Shown piece after piece: positions 6,878 to 7,096 of a stretch of DNA of 7,096 nt. Source of the DNA: CAZIUL01 sp964542475 (GTDB lineage Bacteria; Planctomycetota; B15-G4; CAYZWU01); contig CAZIUL010000109.1 in assembly GCA_964542475.1 (NCBI GenBank), positions 1 to 7,096 on the forward strand, given 5' to 3'. Made by a program: the position numbers and the translations under genes. Numbering within the stretch: position 1 is the stretch's first letter; each line of letters begins with the position of its first letter. Below the pieces are notes generated by a model. The model ran no database searches. It was not told the DNA's origin and worked only from the letters and a program-made list of their open reading frames with translations.

Positions 6878-6907
6878 ATTATGGCACAGGTTTTTTGCCG
6901 TTTGCAA
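6878..6907 (-). promoter_or_regulatory. Extended -10 promoter of the glycosyltransferase-sulfotransferase-flippase operon
   Basis: On the minus strand, TTGCAA (6902-6907, four of six matches to the -35 consensus) is separated by 18 bases from CATAAT (6878-6883, five of six). TG sits one base before the -10 element, the extended -10 arrangement that compensates for a weak -35. Transcription would start near 6871, giving a leader of about 50 nucleotides. This is the best promoter-like sequence in the window. It would be internal if a further minus-strand gene lies to the right. Confidence 0.5.
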
Positions 6908-7096
6908 ACGATATTCGCCTTTAACACATATTTCACCCTCTTCCGCTTCGGCACCGTAAACCTCGCTGTGGCTGTGTGTCAGCGGCAGACGCAGTCCGGC
7001 ATCATTTTTTTCTGGCGGTAATCGGGGGGAGCCGGGACTTCTCCCAGCAGATGCCGTGGGTATAAAACGGTTCCCGAAAAACACGCGCATCCTCAA

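Noticed and set aside
6881..7021. Plus-strand ATG frame of 46 codons in the right-hand leader region
   Set aside because: There is no ribosome site, no motif, and it overlaps the operon promoter in antisense; chance is the likely source.
6872..7096. Minus-strand open frame of 74 codons running in from the right edge with a TTG at the edge
   Set aside because: It could be the C-terminal end of an upstream gene, but the translation has no recognisable motif, its third-position composition is mixed, and it ends across the best promoter candidate. More sequence to the right is needed to decide, so it is not listed as a gene.

Overview
The window looks like bacterial chromosome from a GC-rich Gram-negative organism. 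The dense gene packing, the lipoprotein signal and the many GC-ending codons are consistent with a deltaproteobacterial (Desulfobacterota-type) lineage, but nothing here fixes the taxon. No rRNA, tRNA, CRISPR array, insertion sequence or phage gene was seen. The genes concern building and modifying an envelope glycan or lipid-linked glycan.

Layout. (1) Positions 1-583, minus strand: the 5' part of a gene that runs off the left edge. It encodes a lipoprotein with a beta-rich N-terminal region followed by the opening motif of a sulfatase / alkaline-phosphatase-superfamily domain. (2) Positions 584-993: a non-coding divergent intergenic region with candidate promoters and a 7-bp hairpin. (3) Positions 994-4068, plus strand: a 1024-residue two-part protein. 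An 11-helix membrane region resembling GT-C-type membrane glycosyltransferases is joined, through a predicted extracytoplasmic beta domain, to a complete sulfatase-fold domain. The nucleophile position of that domain is Thr rather than the Cys or Ser of a formylglycine sulfatase. (4) Positions 4061-6820, minus strand, converging on the fusion gene with an 8-bp overlap: a compact three-gene operon, read right to left, of a DPM1/GtrB-type family 2 glycosyltransferase with two C-terminal helices, a PAPS-type sulfotransferase, and a flippase-like membrane protein of the LPG-synthase-TM (UPF0104/YbhN) family. A promoter with an extended -10 element lies just upstream of it. (5) Positions 6821-7096: the operon leader and upstream sequence, with no gene I can defend.

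How the genes may work together (inference). The family 2 enzyme would load a sugar on polyprenyl phosphate at the cytoplasmic face. The GT-C-like membrane region of the fusion protein could use such a donor outside the membrane. The sulfotransferase could sulfate a glycan or lipid intermediate in the cytoplasm. The YbhN-like protein could help move or organise a lipid substrate. The two divergent sulfatase-fold proteins would act outside the inner membrane, removing or transferring sulfate or, more likely for the Thr-type enzyme, a phospho-substituent. The most unusual element is the GT-C-like / sulfatase-fold fusion. The most easily overlooked gene is the truncated lipoprotein at the left edge.
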